A DNA stretch of 64,000 nt from UBA868 sp016776875 (GTDB taxonomy: Bacteria > Pseudomonadota > Gammaproteobacteria > Arenicellales > UBA868), in the NCBI GenBank assembly GCA_051201585.1, contig CP179198.1, positions 1,302,001-1,366,000 on the forward strand, written 5' to 3'. The stretch's first letter is position 1; every line of letters begins with the position of its first letter. Of the stretch, positions 27,698-36,851 are shown in pieces. A program made the position numbers and the translations under genes. The notes under the pieces were generated by a model. That model searched no databases. It was not told the origin of the DNA and saw only the letters and a list, made by a program, of their open reading frames with translations.

Positions 27698-28777
27698 ATG
27701 ACTAACCAAAAAAATAAGCTTCCGCTTTTATCTGTCACCCTATTGGTCGGTAACTTTTTACTGGGTTCCGCAGCTTGGGCCGAGCCTGTCTCATCCATTG
27801 ATAAATTTTTCAGGTCAGGAGGCGTGGTAACGACGCCTGAGACTTACCCCACAATCGAAACGGCCCGTCAATTACTGCTTGCGCAGGAACGAGCCAAAGT
27901 AAACCTTGTCGCTCATACTCGTAAATTAACGCCCACCGACGATCAGCCGATTGTGCGTATGAACAGGGATACTTATTACAGTTTTGCGGTGGTCGACGTA
28001 TCCAAAGGCGCGACAATCACGCTGCCACCGGTACCGGAGGGTAAATATATCTCCGTGCAGCCGGTGACCGAGGATCATCGTATTCAGCCCATGTCCTATG
28101 GGAGCGGGACCTACCAGTTAGCAACCCACTTTGGAAGCCACCTCTATTTGATTGTTCGACTGGACAGCACCCTGAGTCAGGAAGAAGCGAATGCGCTGCA
28201 GGATGCCATGGTGATCGATGCGGCAAGTGCGGAACCCTTCTTGGCCGAGCCCGTTGATAAAGACGCCTTCGAGACTGTTGAACGTTCCCTTCGGGAAAAG
28301 TTAGCAGAGTTGGCGACCGCGGACCCAGGTAATGTCGCCCAAGGAATGTTTACCGCCCCGACTGATGATTCAAGAGGGTTATATACCTTTGATAAATATA
28401 CCGTAGGAGCAGCGGTAGGCTGGGGAGGCGCGCAACTGAGAGATAACCTTTACGAGAGCTCACCGGACTACCCTGCGAAGGGATGCTATGAAGCAACCTT
28501 TGAAGATCCGGACAATGGCGCTTTCTGGTCTTTTACGATCTACGACAAAAAGGGATTCATGTTTAATGATGTGGCGCACATGAGTTCAGATATCGCCTCC
28601 CCTAATGCCGATGGAACGTACACCGTGCGCTTCGGTTGTGGGGAGAATGCGGCCAACAATGTGCCAATCACAAACGACACGGGGGTCTTTAATTTTGTGG
28701 TTCGCCACTACATCCCCTCTGAGCGTGTTCGGGACGAGGGGTATCGGCTCGCACCTCTGATTTCGAAAGTGGAATAA
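27698..28777 (+). CDS. Exported DUF1254/DUF1214 domain protein
   Basis: 359-residue periplasmic or secreted protein. An N-terminal signal peptide ends near LLGSAAWAEP. The DUF1254 region includes VRMNRDTYYSFAVVDVSKGATI (in part) and the DUF1214 region ends with GAFWSFTIYDKKGFMFND and NFVVRHYIPSE. Biochemical function is unknown; members occur widely in marine proteobacteria, often near dehydrogenases or lipid genes. It is a single-gene unit here. The next gene converges on it. Confidence 0.85.
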   Translation: MTNQKNKLPLLSVTLLVGNFLLGSAAWAEPVSSIDKFFRSGGVVTTPETYPTIETARQLLLAQERAKVNLVAHTRKLTPTDDQPIVRMNRDTYYSFAVVDVSKGATITLPPVPEGKYISVQPVTEDHRIQPMSYGSGTYQLATHFGSHLYLIVRLDSTLSQEEANALQDAMVIDAASAEPFLAEPVDKDAFETVERSLREKLAELATADPGNVAQGMFTAPTDDSRGLYTFDKYTVGAAVGWGGAQLRDNLYESSPDYPAKGCYEATFEDPDNGAFWSFTIYDKKGFMFNDVAHMSSDIASPNADGTYTVRFGCGENAANNVPITNDTGVFNFVVRHYIPSERVRDEGYRLAPLISKVE

Positions 28778-28805
28778 TGAAACCCATGGTAGGCAGTAAG
28801 TCGCC

Positions 28806-29384
28806 TCAGTCGCAAGCGTGCGCCTGAGGCCTGCTGTCGTCACATACCGTGACTCGCTTCAAAAAACCCATCGAATAATTCATTGTTGAGTCGGTGATTT
28901 CATCGGAACGAAGCGCGTAAGCCAACTGGACCGTATAAAAGTTATCATTGCCAGCAATGCCCTTTATATATGTGAATTCCGGCTTATGCGTCATTGGATT
29001 GGTCGGGCATTTTAAGAACCAGAGGGCTACTGGATAATTGTTTTCCAGTCCTTCGTGCAATAACATGCCGCCATACTCTGGACACGACTCCTCCCATCCA
29101 TCTGCCATGTGATTAAAAAACTCAACAGGATCAACATTAGGTATATCCTGAATAGTGAGCGTCAACATCTTGCTCCAGTCATTGGCTGATTCGCCCTTAG
29201 GCACCCATTCCTGGATAAAAAAAGACTCATCGCTTTCCTCAAAACCCTTTTCAAAACCAGGAGGCAGGTCAAAATAAATGTTTTCAGTGTTGTCCTCGCC
29301 ATGTGCAACACAAGCAAGGGACAGCATAAGCAATAGCGTTGAACCCTGCCTCGAAATTTGTTTGACCGACATTACAGGGTCCAT
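28806..29384 (-). CDS. Exported protein of unknown function
   Basis: 192 residues with a signal peptide (hydrophobic STLLLMLSLACVAHG near residues 15-29). The mature part has FDLPPGFEKGFEESDESFFI near its start and four cysteines, three of them in the segments EESCPEYGG, FLKCPTNP and VTVCDDS, which could form disulfides. I do not recognise the family. A start at the second methionine, five residues in, is equally possible. It is convergent with the DUF1254 gene and divergent from the bufferin operon. Confidence 0.7.
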   Translation of the reverse strand: MDPVMSVKQISRQGSTLLLMLSLACVAHGEDNTENIYFDLPPGFEKGFEESDESFFIQEWVPKGESANDWSKMLTLTIQDIPNVDPVEFFNHMADGWEESCPEYGGMLLHEGLENNYPVALWFLKCPTNPMTHKPEFTYIKGIAGNDNFYTVQLAYALRSDEITDSTMNYSMGFLKRVTVCDDSRPQAHACD

Positions 29385-29694
29385 TATTCACGCCCTCAAT
29401 TCAAGTAATGAATTTCTCATGATACTTCCTTTCTCCTACTGATCCATTGCGCAAGCGATTCTAGTAATTGAGCGACCAAAATCCGGACCAAATCTATCTA
29501 CAGATTATATTTTTATTTTTTTTGAAATAAAAAGCGCCTGACAAGCGTATTGGTTACCGAGAGTAAGTTTTAACCCGGTATTTATTTGCAATCCGACTTC
29601 GATTTTTGGCTGCAAATATGGGTAAAAAGTATCTCAGGACATCCGGGAACAGGAACGTTACGTTCAATCCCATAATTTTATAAAGGAGAAAATA
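29385..29694. promoter_or_regulatory. Upstream region of the bufferin operon
   Basis: 310 bases without a gene. A strong ribosome binding site, AAGGAG at 29683-29688, precedes the GTG start of bufA and supports it. An inverted repeat GAACG-TTA-CGTTC lies at 29653-29665 and is a possible operator or weak hairpin. In Caulobacter such operons are read by an ECF sigma factor; I could not assign its promoter elements here. Confidence 0.55.
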
Positions 29695-29997
29695 GTGACC
29701 AAATTGAACAAAGCCCTTGTGGCAGCCGCGACCATAACAGCAGTCAGTACGTTGAGCGCTCCGCTTGCCCATGCGGATGCAAAAGAGAAATGTTACGGCG
29801 TGTCTCTCGCCGGTCAAAACGATTGTAAGGCGGGTGCAGGGACAAGTTGCGCCGGAAGTTCCACGGTCGATTACCAGGGGAATGCGTTCACCCTCGTCCC
29901 GAAAGGCACTTGCGAAAAAATTGAACTCCCTGAGATGTCTGATGGCGGCAAACGATCCGGGTCGATAGAGGCATTATCGCGAGATCTGCCAGGTTAA
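29695..29997 (+). CDS. bufA: Bufferin BufA1 precursor (DUF2282), copper-binding RiPP
   Basis: 100-residue precursor of a bufferin, an exported modified peptide that binds copper. A Sec-type signal ends near LAHADA. Four cysteines at residues 33, 44, 52 and 73 sit in the family motifs EKCYGVSLAGQNDC, TSCAGS and VPKGTCEKI; in known bufferins these are modified by BufB with BufC. The last about 25 residues (after EKI) are longer than in the typical members I recall. GTG start is supported by a strong ribosome binding site. It heads the bufABC-doxX operon, with a hairpin before bufB. Confidence 0.88.
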   Translation: MTKLNKALVAAATITAVSTLSAPLAHADAKEKCYGVSLAGQNDCKAGAGTSCAGSSTVDYQGNAFTLVPKGTCEKIELPEMSDGGKRSGSIEALSRDLPG

Positions 29998-30016
29998 CTG
30001 TAAGCCAGGAAAGTTA

Positions 30017-30058
30017 TCGATAGCTGGATCCCGATTTAAATCCCGACTCAGCTATCGA
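30017..30058 (+). terminator. Hairpin between bufA and bufB
   Basis: The arms TCGATAGCTG (30017-30026) and CAGCTATCGA (30049-30058) are perfect inverted repeats with a 22-base loop. No T-run follows, so it may act as a partial terminator or an mRNA 3'-end stabiliser that lets bufA be expressed above the modification genes. Confidence 0.5.
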
Positions 30059-30082
30059 CTTTCCCAAAAACCATCAAGGACA

Positions 30083-30991
30083 ATGAATACCAAACTTTCA
30101 TCGAGATCAACGGCCTATCGTTTTGGAGCACCCGCCCTTCCGAAAGACGTAGCGGGTGCGAGCTATAAGCCGTGTTACTTTGAGGATATTCTCACCGGTG
30201 ATCACCCTATAAGTTGGTTTGAGGTTCATGCCGAAAATTACCTCATGGACGGCGGACCTGTTCGCGATCAACTGGACAAACTTAGGGGTCGATTTCCAAT
30301 TTCGTGTCACGGCGTTGGATTATCGATCGGCTCTGGCGATCCCCTAGATCAAATTCACCTTAATCGAATCAAATCCCTGGTCGATTGGCTAGAACCCGTT
30401 GTTTTTTCGGAACATCTCGCCTGGTCCAGTCATGGCGGATATTTTTTCAATGACCTGTTACCCCTTCCCTACAATCAATCGACCCTGCTTCAAGTGATAC
30501 AGCATGTGGATCAGGTTCAGGAAAAACTAAAGCGATCAATACTTTTGGAGAATCCATCAACTTACCTGAGGTTTGGCGATCATGACATGACCGAATCCCA
30601 GTTCCTCCTCGAAGTGGTTCGACGAACCGGATGCGGGCTTTTACTCGATATAAATAACGCACACATAAACGCGGTCAACCACAATTCATGCGCTCGCGAA
30701 TTTATCAATGCCCTTCCCCTTGACGCTATTGGGGAAATACACCTCGCCGGTTTTTTCACAGACAAGGATAACCGAGGGGCGCCATTACTGATTGATAGCC
30801 ATGATCAGCCGGTATCATCCGAAGTGTGGTCACTTTTCGAGGACGTGATCAAATGCACGGGTCCTATTTCGACGCTGATTGAGTGGGATGATAATCTACC
30901 TGCGTTTAGTGAGTTAGTAGATGAAGTCGTAAAGGCGAACAATCGATTAGCTGCCCATGGTCAGACGAATCAATATCATGTGGCAATCTGA
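30083..30991 (+). CDS. bufB: DUF692 multinuclear iron enzyme BufB
   Basis: 302-residue TIM-barrel enzyme of the DUF692/MbnB family, which uses an iron cluster to convert cysteines of a precursor peptide to heterocycles. Conserved metal-ligand segments are FEVHAENYLM, SCHGVGLSIGS, SEHLAWSSHGG, LLENPSTYL, LLDINNAHINA, EIHLAGF and LIEWDDNLP. Next to a DUF2282 precursor this is BufB rather than methanobactin MbnB. It overlaps bufC by 14 bases. Confidence 0.92.
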   Translation: MNTKLSSRSTAYRFGAPALPKDVAGASYKPCYFEDILTGDHPISWFEVHAENYLMDGGPVRDQLDKLRGRFPISCHGVGLSIGSGDPLDQIHLNRIKSLVDWLEPVVFSEHLAWSSHGGYFFNDLLPLPYNQSTLLQVIQHVDQVQEKLKRSILLENPSTYLRFGDHDMTESQFLLEVVRRTGCGLLLDINNAHINAVNHNSCAREFINALPLDAIGEIHLAGFFTDKDNRGAPLLIDSHDQPVSSEVWSLFEDVIKCTGPISTLIEWDDNLPAFSELVDEVVKANNRLAAHGQTNQYHVAI

Positions 30992-31763
30992 ATTTTCAGC
31001 AGCGCTCAAGAACGTTGAAACCCGTGATTCTGTTGTGTCACCAAGTTTGAACGCCGCTTTGAAATCTGGTCGATTTCAGGTGTACCAGAACAATGTGTAC
31101 TCGAGCCTCGTAAAGACGCTTAGGCATGGCTACCCCGTTGTTGCGAAACTTGTCGGTGACGAGTTCTTCTCTTATTTAGCCAGTTCCTATGTTCGAGAAC
31201 ATTTACCTCGATCACCCGTTCTCATGTTCTATGGTCGAGAATTCGGGAGCTTTATTGATCAATTTGAGCCAGCGCAAAGCACCCCATATTTGAGTGAAAT
31301 TGCCCGTCTGGAGTACGAACGACGGTTATCGCTTCACTCAGCCAATGCTCGCCCTATTGACCCCAAGACGTTCTCAGAAATTCCGGTTGAAATGCTATTA
31401 AATCAACGCATCTCTCTGCATCCTTCGACCCGGGTTGTCGAAAGTAGTTACCCAATTTATTCAATCTGGATTCAAAACGTCTCAGGCATAGATACATTTG
31501 AAATCCCAAACGTCAGTGAAACAGTTCTTATCCGTCGACTCAATCACCGAATTGAACAACTACTATTGCCATCCGGTGGTGCGCGCTTCTTTCAAGTTAT
31601 AAAGGCCGGAAAAACTCTAGAAGAGGGTTTAGACGACGCTGTTAAGAAAAACAGCCAATCTCAAATAGCCAAGTTAATCCAGCTTGCACTCGAATGTGCG
31701 ATCAAAACAGATCCTTCCCTGCCAAATGAACCATTCCGCGATAACTTAAATGAAAGCTGCTAA
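30978..31763 (+). CDS. bufC: DUF2063 protein BufC
   Basis: About 261 residues. The N-terminal DUF2063 domain (FQVYQNNVYSSLVKTLRHGYPVV in part, then GDEFFSYLASSYVREHLPRSP) is the partner that presents the precursor to the DUF692 enzyme in bufferin and related systems. The C-terminal half is less conserved. ATG 30978 gives MWQSEFSAALK, a typical start; an in-frame start at 30957 is possible. It overlaps both neighbours, so the three genes are co-translated. Confidence 0.88.
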   Translation: MWQSEFSAALKNVETRDSVVSPSLNAALKSGRFQVYQNNVYSSLVKTLRHGYPVVAKLVGDEFFSYLASSYVREHLPRSPVLMFYGREFGSFIDQFEPAQSTPYLSEIARLEYERRLSLHSANARPIDPKTFSEIPVEMLLNQRISLHPSTRVVESSYPIYSIWIQNVSGIDTFEIPNVSETVLIRRLNHRIEQLLLPSGGARFFQVIKAGKTLEEGLDDAVKKNSQSQIAKLIQLALECAIKTDPSLPNEPFRDNLNESC

Positions 31764-32314
31764 TCAACTTTGTAATCGGGCAAAAGCCCTAACAGAAGTG
31801 ATCGGTGTTGAAGTAATTCCACTCATCGCTAGACTCCTTTTTGGGCTTACCTTACTCACTTTTTTTTGGAACTCTGCCCTCACAAAAGCTTGGCGATGGA
31901 TTAACGGGATTCTGGATTCCATCCGCGGGCGCCTACGCCCAAATTTTCCCGCTTAAATTTGAATCTGTGAGTTATGACGCGTCCGCCATGAATTTTTTTG
32001 ATTGGGGCGTCGTTTTTCTGGGAACCTATGCAGAATTTCTGCTTCCAGCATTGATTGTGATCGGCCTCCTGACGCGACTCTCGGCGCTTGGAATGATTGT
32101 TTTCATAACCGTAATGTCCGTTGTCGATGTCACAGGGCACGGAGTGGAACTCGGCTCGTTGCTTGATGGAAACCCATCAGATCTCATTCCCGATCAACGT
32201 CTTTTCTGGATTTTTCCTTTACTGGTGATTGTATTTCAGGGGGCGGGACGTATTTCCCTCGATCACTTCTGCCTTTCAAGAATAAAAGAAAGAAAAACGG
32301 TAAGACAATCTTGA
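31750..32314 (+). CDS. DoxX-family membrane protein, frame broken
   Basis: Membrane protein of about 187 residues, the fourth gene of many bufferin operons. The first frame carries IPLIARLLFGLTLLTFFW and stops at 31956; the rest (GTYAEFLLPALIVIGLLTRLS and following helices) is in the +1 frame. The shift is at AAAAGCT (31884-31890): removing one base gives SALTKLGDGLTGFWIPSAG. DoxX proteins in this context are thought to act in membrane redox or peptide handling, but the role is not established. The gene overlaps bufC by 14 bases. Confidence 0.85.
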
Positions 32315-32415
32315 TACCGCCGACGGACCCGGCGATAGAATTGTGATTCAAAGCCTAGCGCATGCTCCGGTGCGCAATGCTTTATATTCAGGCCAGAAAT
32401 CGGGGAGGTCTGACG

Positions 32416-32964
32416 GTGGGAAAGTTAAACGAACAGGAAACATCAGAATTAATGCGCGCCGCGCTTGCCGGTGACGACACGGCATACCGCGCATTCTTCG
32501 AAACGATACTACCGACCTTGAAAAGCATGATTAAAACGATGGCCCCTACCCTTTCTGGCGGCTTGCGGGAAGATATTGTTCAGGAAGTTATGACTTCCAT
32601 TCACGCAAAGCGACATACCTGGCAGCAGGATCGGCTGATTCTTCCCTGGATTTACGCAATTGTGCGTTACCGGCTCATTGATTTCATCCGAAAAGAGAAG
32701 CGAACGCCAAAGTCCGACTCTGATATTGCCGAACTTGAAATTGCTGGACAGGATGTTCCGAGCCTCGCGGATCTCCGGATTGACATCGAAAAGGGTCTGC
32801 GTTCGTTGAATACACAGACGGAAGCAGTTGTTCGCGCCGTCGGCATCGATGGGAAGGATACAAAAAAAATCAGTGAAGATCTTGGCATTACCGAAAATGC
32901 CGTTCGAATTGCCTATCATCGGGGTCTCAAAAAAATGAAAGCATTTTTTCTCGCCAATGAATAA
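32416..32964 (+). CDS. ECF sigma factor, SigF-like
   Basis: About 182 residues with the two sigma-70 regions: region 2 (GGLREDIVQEVMTSIHAKRHTW in part, then WIYAIVRYRLIDFIRKEKR) and region 4 (KKISEDLGITENAVRIAYHRGLKKMK in part). GTG 32416 is chosen because GGAGG lies upstream at 32404-32408 and the longer frame adds an unusual leader. Paired with an NrsF-type membrane anti-sigma gene and a bufferin operon, it matches the Caulobacter SigF-NrsF system, which responds to metal or oxidative stress. Confidence 0.88.
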   Translation: MGKLNEQETSELMRAALAGDDTAYRAFFETILPTLKSMIKTMAPTLSGGLREDIVQEVMTSIHAKRHTWQQDRLILPWIYAIVRYRLIDFIRKEKRTPKSDSDIAELEIAGQDVPSLADLRIDIEKGLRSLNTQTEAVVRAVGIDGKDTKKISEDLGITENAVRIAYHRGLKKMKAFFLANE

Positions 32965-32981
32965 AAAAAGATAGAAACGCT

Positions 32982-33638
32982 ATGGATAAAATAGACCAAC
33001 TTGTTGGAAGCCTCAGGGTTGAATCAGCCCTAACACTTGGTACTCTCAAGCGGAGATATTGCGTTTCCGTACTTGCCGTTACCCTCGTCCTTGCGTTTGC
33101 TGCACTATGGATATTTAACTCTCTGGGCGCGTCCGTTCGACCGAACTACTTTGAACTGGTCCAGCACCCCCTAGTTGCAACGAAACAGGCGGTTCCGCTT
33201 TTGATTTTACTAGCTGCAGCACCCTTGAGTTTGCTGTTGATGCGTCCAGAGGCGCAGTTATCAGCGAACACTCTTCCGTTGGCGGTGGGCCTTCTTATTT
33301 TTCCCGCGCTAGCGCTCGGGACGCTTCTCCCACTGACGAGCGACCTCAGAAGCTTAGCGATAGTCGGTAATGGGTTTGTTGGATGTCTCATTTCTATCCT
33401 TCTTCTTTCTGTGGTCCTTATTGCCGCCCAAATGTTCGTCGTCCGAAAAGGTGCGGTTACGCGACCCATTACCGCAGGCACAATTATCGGCATCGGATCC
33501 GGCGCGATCGCAGCCATGATTTACGCTTTTATTTGTACCGAGGATAGCCCTGCTTTTTACGGGCTTTGGTACTCGATCGGGATTCTCATCGCGGGTTTAA
33601 CCGGGGGTTTTGTCGGAAAGTTCGCCCTGCGCTGGTGA
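32982..33638 (+). CDS. nrsF: NrsF-type anti-sigma factor (DUF1109)
   Basis: 218-residue protein with about six predicted membrane helices, the DUF1109 architecture. The N-terminus is short and cytoplasmic. In Caulobacter NrsF holds SigF at the membrane until metal or oxidative stress releases it. Its position 17 bases after the sigma gene supports that pairing. The cysteine pattern thought to sense stress is not clear here: one cysteine lies near residue 22 (RRYCVS), one in the GFVGCLI helix and one in FICTEDS. Confidence 0.85.
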   Translation: MDKIDQLVGSLRVESALTLGTLKRRYCVSVLAVTLVLAFAALWIFNSLGASVRPNYFELVQHPLVATKQAVPLLILLAAAPLSLLLMRPEAQLSANTLPLAVGLLIFPALALGTLLPLTSDLRSLAIVGNGFVGCLISILLLSVVLIAAQMFVVRKGAVTRPITAGTIIGIGSGAIAAMIYAFICTEDSPAFYGLWYSIGILIAGLTGGFVGKFALRW

Positions 33639-33780
33639 GTGCCGCTCTACCAAAGACTGCACAAAATTGAGCACTGCGGGCGATTCGAATTCCGAAGACG
33701 CGCAGATCGTTTTGACGTCAATGTCTCGACATTACAATTAATGCCACATTTATCCAACGCCGACATAAGGAATTCTAGAT

Positions 33781-34161
33781 ATGAACGACCGGTATGAAGC
33801 TGGAATGGAAGAATTAAAAGAGCATCTTGGTGATGATGCTGAGAAATATATTGCAAAGCTGGAAGAGATTTCACCGTTCTTTGCTCGCGTTAATGTTGAG
33901 TTTGCTTACGGAGAAATTTATAAAGAGACAGACAAAGTGCTGGATCAGGTGACCCAAGAGTTAATCACCGTGAGCGCACTTACAGTACTTGGGTACGCCA
34001 TTCCGCAGCTCAAAGTCCATGTTGACGCCGCACTGAACCGAGGCGCAACTCAGGATCAAATTATTGCCACGATTACCCAAATGATTGATTACTGCGGATT
34101 TCCAGCGGCTACTAATGCGCTTCTGGCGGCAAAAGAGGTGTTTGACGCTCGGACTCCCTAG
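33781..34161 (+). CDS. Carboxymuconolactone decarboxylase-family protein
   Basis: 126-residue all-helical protein of the AhpD/CMD superfamily. The core TQELITVSALTVLGYAIPQLKVHVDAALNRGATQDQI (in part) is typical. The CxxC redox motif of AhpD is absent; a single cysteine lies in IDYCGFPAA. Substrate and partner are unknown. It converges on the octaheme cytochrome gene, with a four-base overlap of the two stops. Confidence 0.85.
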   Translation: MNDRYEAGMEELKEHLGDDAEKYIAKLEEISPFFARVNVEFAYGEIYKETDKVLDQVTQELITVSALTVLGYAIPQLKVHVDAALNRGATQDQIIATITQMIDYCGFPAATNALLAAKEVFDARTP

Positions 34162-36533
34162 TTGTCACTTATAGCGCTTACATCCTGATAAAGCCGGAGA
34201 TAACTATTATTTAGGGGATCCAATGAAACCAGCCGCTCTGAATATTTCTTAGCCTGTTGGTACCGTTCCAGCTCAAGTGAATAAGTGACCAGCGCCAGAA
34301 GGATGTTAGATGAGTAAGCTGAAATAGCGAGAGCTGCTTCTAATTCTTTAATCGATTGATCAGGTTGACCGAGGTCGTGAAGCGCAACTGCATAGATATA
34401 GCGATACTGAATGTTTTCAGACGCATAGGCAGACGCAGATTTCAAAAACTCGAGCGCGGAATCGTAGTTCTTTCTTCTTATTTCCAGTAACCCCAGCGCG
34501 TGGAGAATATCGGCGTCGGCCGGAAAACGCCTAACGGCATCAAGTAGGATCTTACCCGCCGCCACATCATCACCTTCAGAACGTTTTAGATCGGCAAGAT
34601 TGATGTAGGCACCTGTCACTTGTGGATTGATTCTGATCGCTACGCGATACGCTGATTCCGCTCTCTCGGGATAGCCTCGTTTGGAATAAAAATTTCCCAA
34701 CTGAACCTGAACCGAAGGTAGATCTAAATGATCCGACTGGATATTTAAGTAATGCTTGAAAATGCTCGTAAGTGCGGATGCGTCTGAAGGAGGGATTTGC
34801 GCCAGTGGGACTTCCGACAGGACCCGAGCGATCTCCATGATGACTGAATCGTTTGTTTCATTTAAATGGGGCCGAAGAATTCGAAATCTCTGAACGAGAG
34901 GGAGATTCTCAACCAATCTCACGGCACTGACTCTTAGAAGCGGGTTTGAAGAATTTAACAGTTCTTTCGCAACCGGCGCTGCTTCTTTGACCCTGTGCTG
35001 ACCCAGCATTTCTGCCGCTGAACCTCTCCAGATTGCGTTATTGTTAGGGTCGAGAGCTAAATCGTGAATCTTTGAAAGCGCCGTAGGGTCGCCTTTCCGT
35101 GCATTGTCAAAGATAACCCCGACATGCGCTTCAGTATCCGTGTTGTCGACACCCCATTGCGACAGCGCGTTAACCGCCCATTCATTGGATTGGCTGGTAT
35201 GACACTGTATGCACGCGTTGGGGCTGCCAATTTGGATGCTGATATCGGGCCTGGGAATACGCATGCTGTGATCCCGACGCTTATCAACCCCCATATAAAC
35301 TTGCTCAGGCATATGGCAGTTGACGCATTGAGCACCCTCACTTGGACTCAAATGCCGATGATGATCCGGCGTATCAAACCGATTCGCGTCGTGACATTGG
35401 CCGCACAAACCATTGCCTTCCGCTCTCAATTGGTTGCTATGCGGCTCATGACAATTAGTGCAAACAACACCAGCATCGTACATCTTGCTTTGGATGAAAG
35501 AGCCGTATACATATACTTCGTCGAGAATCTGTCCGTCCGGGTGATAAAGTGGCGGGGAGAGCACTGCCAGTGAATGGGTATCGAGTAGTGAATGACCGTA
35601 ATGATAGTCGCCTAAGGTTCTCCGGCGGCTATGGCACCGTCCACAGTTCTCGATCTGCATTGGACTGGCCTTCTTAGAACTGCTTGCAACACTGGCACCG
35701 GGGGATCGCTCCCAAAACATATTTCCTTTCAGGCTGACTTCAAATCCACCGTGCTCGACTTCACCCACTCTACCCTGCTCGAGAGCTTCTATGTGGGCGC
35801 GACCTGGGCTATGGCATGCTTCGCAACCAACGTCTATCTCGCTATAACTCGTGTCATAACTATCGGTCTCGAGGTTATAGTTCTTGCGAACATTGGTACT
35901 GTGGCATTCGGCACATCGGGCGTTCCAGTTATGATACGGACCGGTCCAATGAAGCGGGTCGGAATGACTAATGAATTCATCGGGATAAAGGTGATACCAG
36001 CGTTGCCCTCCTTCAGTTTGAGGCCGCGCATCCCACGCAATTGTAAGTGCCTGAAGCCGGCCGCCTTCGAGGGGAATGAGGTACTGTTGTAGCGGGTAGA
36101 CTCCAAAAACATATTCCACCGGAAATTTTTCGAGTATTCCATCCGAGCCTTGAGTGGTCACCCAAAATCCGGAATCGTCTTTCGAGAACCGCGTTATCGA
36201 TCCGTGGTAGTCAAACTCCACGCCATTAAAATCGCCAAGCACTGTATCCTCAGATGCCGGCTGCATTGCTAGATCATGATGAGAATTTCGCCAATTCTCA
36301 AAGGCTTGTTCGTGGCACCCTTGACAACTTTTCGACCCCATAAACTCCGATTCGGCCTGGGCAAAGAAATTCGTTGTTAAAAAAAGGGCTAGAGAGAGTC
36401 CAACACTCCTCCGTATTCCTGTCTTTATACAGCTTTGGATCTGAACACGTTTCGATAGACGTCGCTCAAAGCTTCGACGACGCCGGGTTGAGACTGCATT
36501 GGTCAGGGGTTTAATTGAGATAAGTCCACTCAA
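34158..36533 (-). CDS. Octaheme c-type cytochrome with HEAT-like and TPR repeats
   Basis: 791-residue exported protein. A basic N-terminus and hydrophobic segment (SVGLSLALFLTTNFFAQAES) form the export signal. Eight heme sites follow: CQGCH, CAECH, CEACH, CGRCH, CTNCH, CGQCH, CVNCH and CIQCH, all before about residue 450. The rest has helical repeats and then TPR-like repeats (YPERAESAYRVAIRINPQ and NYDSALEFLKSASAYA). Related proteins are common in aquatic proteobacteria and are annotated as multiheme cytochromes without a proven substrate. No cytochrome maturation or reductase genes are adjacent. Confidence 0.85.
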   Translation of the reverse strand: MSGLISIKPLTNAVSTRRRRSFERRLSKRVQIQSCIKTGIRRSVGLSLALFLTTNFFAQAESEFMGSKSCQGCHEQAFENWRNSHHDLAMQPASEDTVLGDFNGVEFDYHGSITRFSKDDSGFWVTTQGSDGILEKFPVEYVFGVYPLQQYLIPLEGGRLQALTIAWDARPQTEGGQRWYHLYPDEFISHSDPLHWTGPYHNWNARCAECHSTNVRKNYNLETDSYDTSYSEIDVGCEACHSPGRAHIEALEQGRVGEVEHGGFEVSLKGNMFWERSPGASVASSSKKASPMQIENCGRCHSRRRTLGDYHYGHSLLDTHSLAVLSPPLYHPDGQILDEVYVYGSFIQSKMYDAGVVCTNCHEPHSNQLRAEGNGLCGQCHDANRFDTPDHHRHLSPSEGAQCVNCHMPEQVYMGVDKRRDHSMRIPRPDISIQIGSPNACIQCHTSQSNEWAVNALSQWGVDNTDTEAHVGVIFDNARKGDPTALSKIHDLALDPNNNAIWRGSAAEMLGQHRVKEAAPVAKELLNSSNPLLRVSAVRLVENLPLVQRFRILRPHLNETNDSVIMEIARVLSEVPLAQIPPSDASALTSIFKHYLNIQSDHLDLPSVQVQLGNFYSKRGYPERAESAYRVAIRINPQVTGAYINLADLKRSEGDDVAAGKILLDAVRRFPADADILHALGLLEIRRKNYDSALEFLKSASAYASENIQYRYIYAVALHDLGQPDQSIKELEAALAISAYSSNILLALVTYSLELERYQQAKKYSERLVSLDPLNNSYLRLYQDVSAISDN

Positions 36534-36573
36534 TTTCAGGCACCGGCGGAAACGGCTTTATCAGGGGCGAAAT

Positions 36574-36647
36574 TGGAGGCTGGGGTCGGAATCGAACCGG
36601 CGTCCACGGCTTTGCAGGCCGCTGCATAACCACTCTGCCACCCAGCC
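36574..36647 (-). tRNA. tRNA-Cys (anticodon GCA)
   Basis: On the minus strand it starts GGCTGGG and pairs with CCCAGCC before TCCA; the CCA end is encoded. The anticodon arm CGGCCTGCAAAGCCG gives anticodon GCA, and the T-arm is CCGGTTCGATTCCG. Confidence 0.94.
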
Positions 36648-36851
36648 ACTGAAGCTTTCAGTTTAGTCAAATAACACGTAGAAAAATATCTTCGCGCGGA
36701 TTATACGTGGTATCGCGGATTCAGTGTTCTTTTCCCCTCGGTCGGATTGTCTGGGCGAACTTGTAGCGCTTGAAAACAATCTTCGTTATTATTGAACATC
36801 TGTCAACTTTTAAACTTGCCAAAACTTCAGGCTCACATTTTGGAGGAAATC

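Noticed and set aside
27470..27709. 79-codon minus-strand frame
   Set aside because: Overlaps the start of the exported DUF1254 gene and has no family features.
30083..30991. Methanobactin-type MbnB
   Set aside because: The precursor upstream is a DUF2282 bufferin and not a methanobactin peptide.
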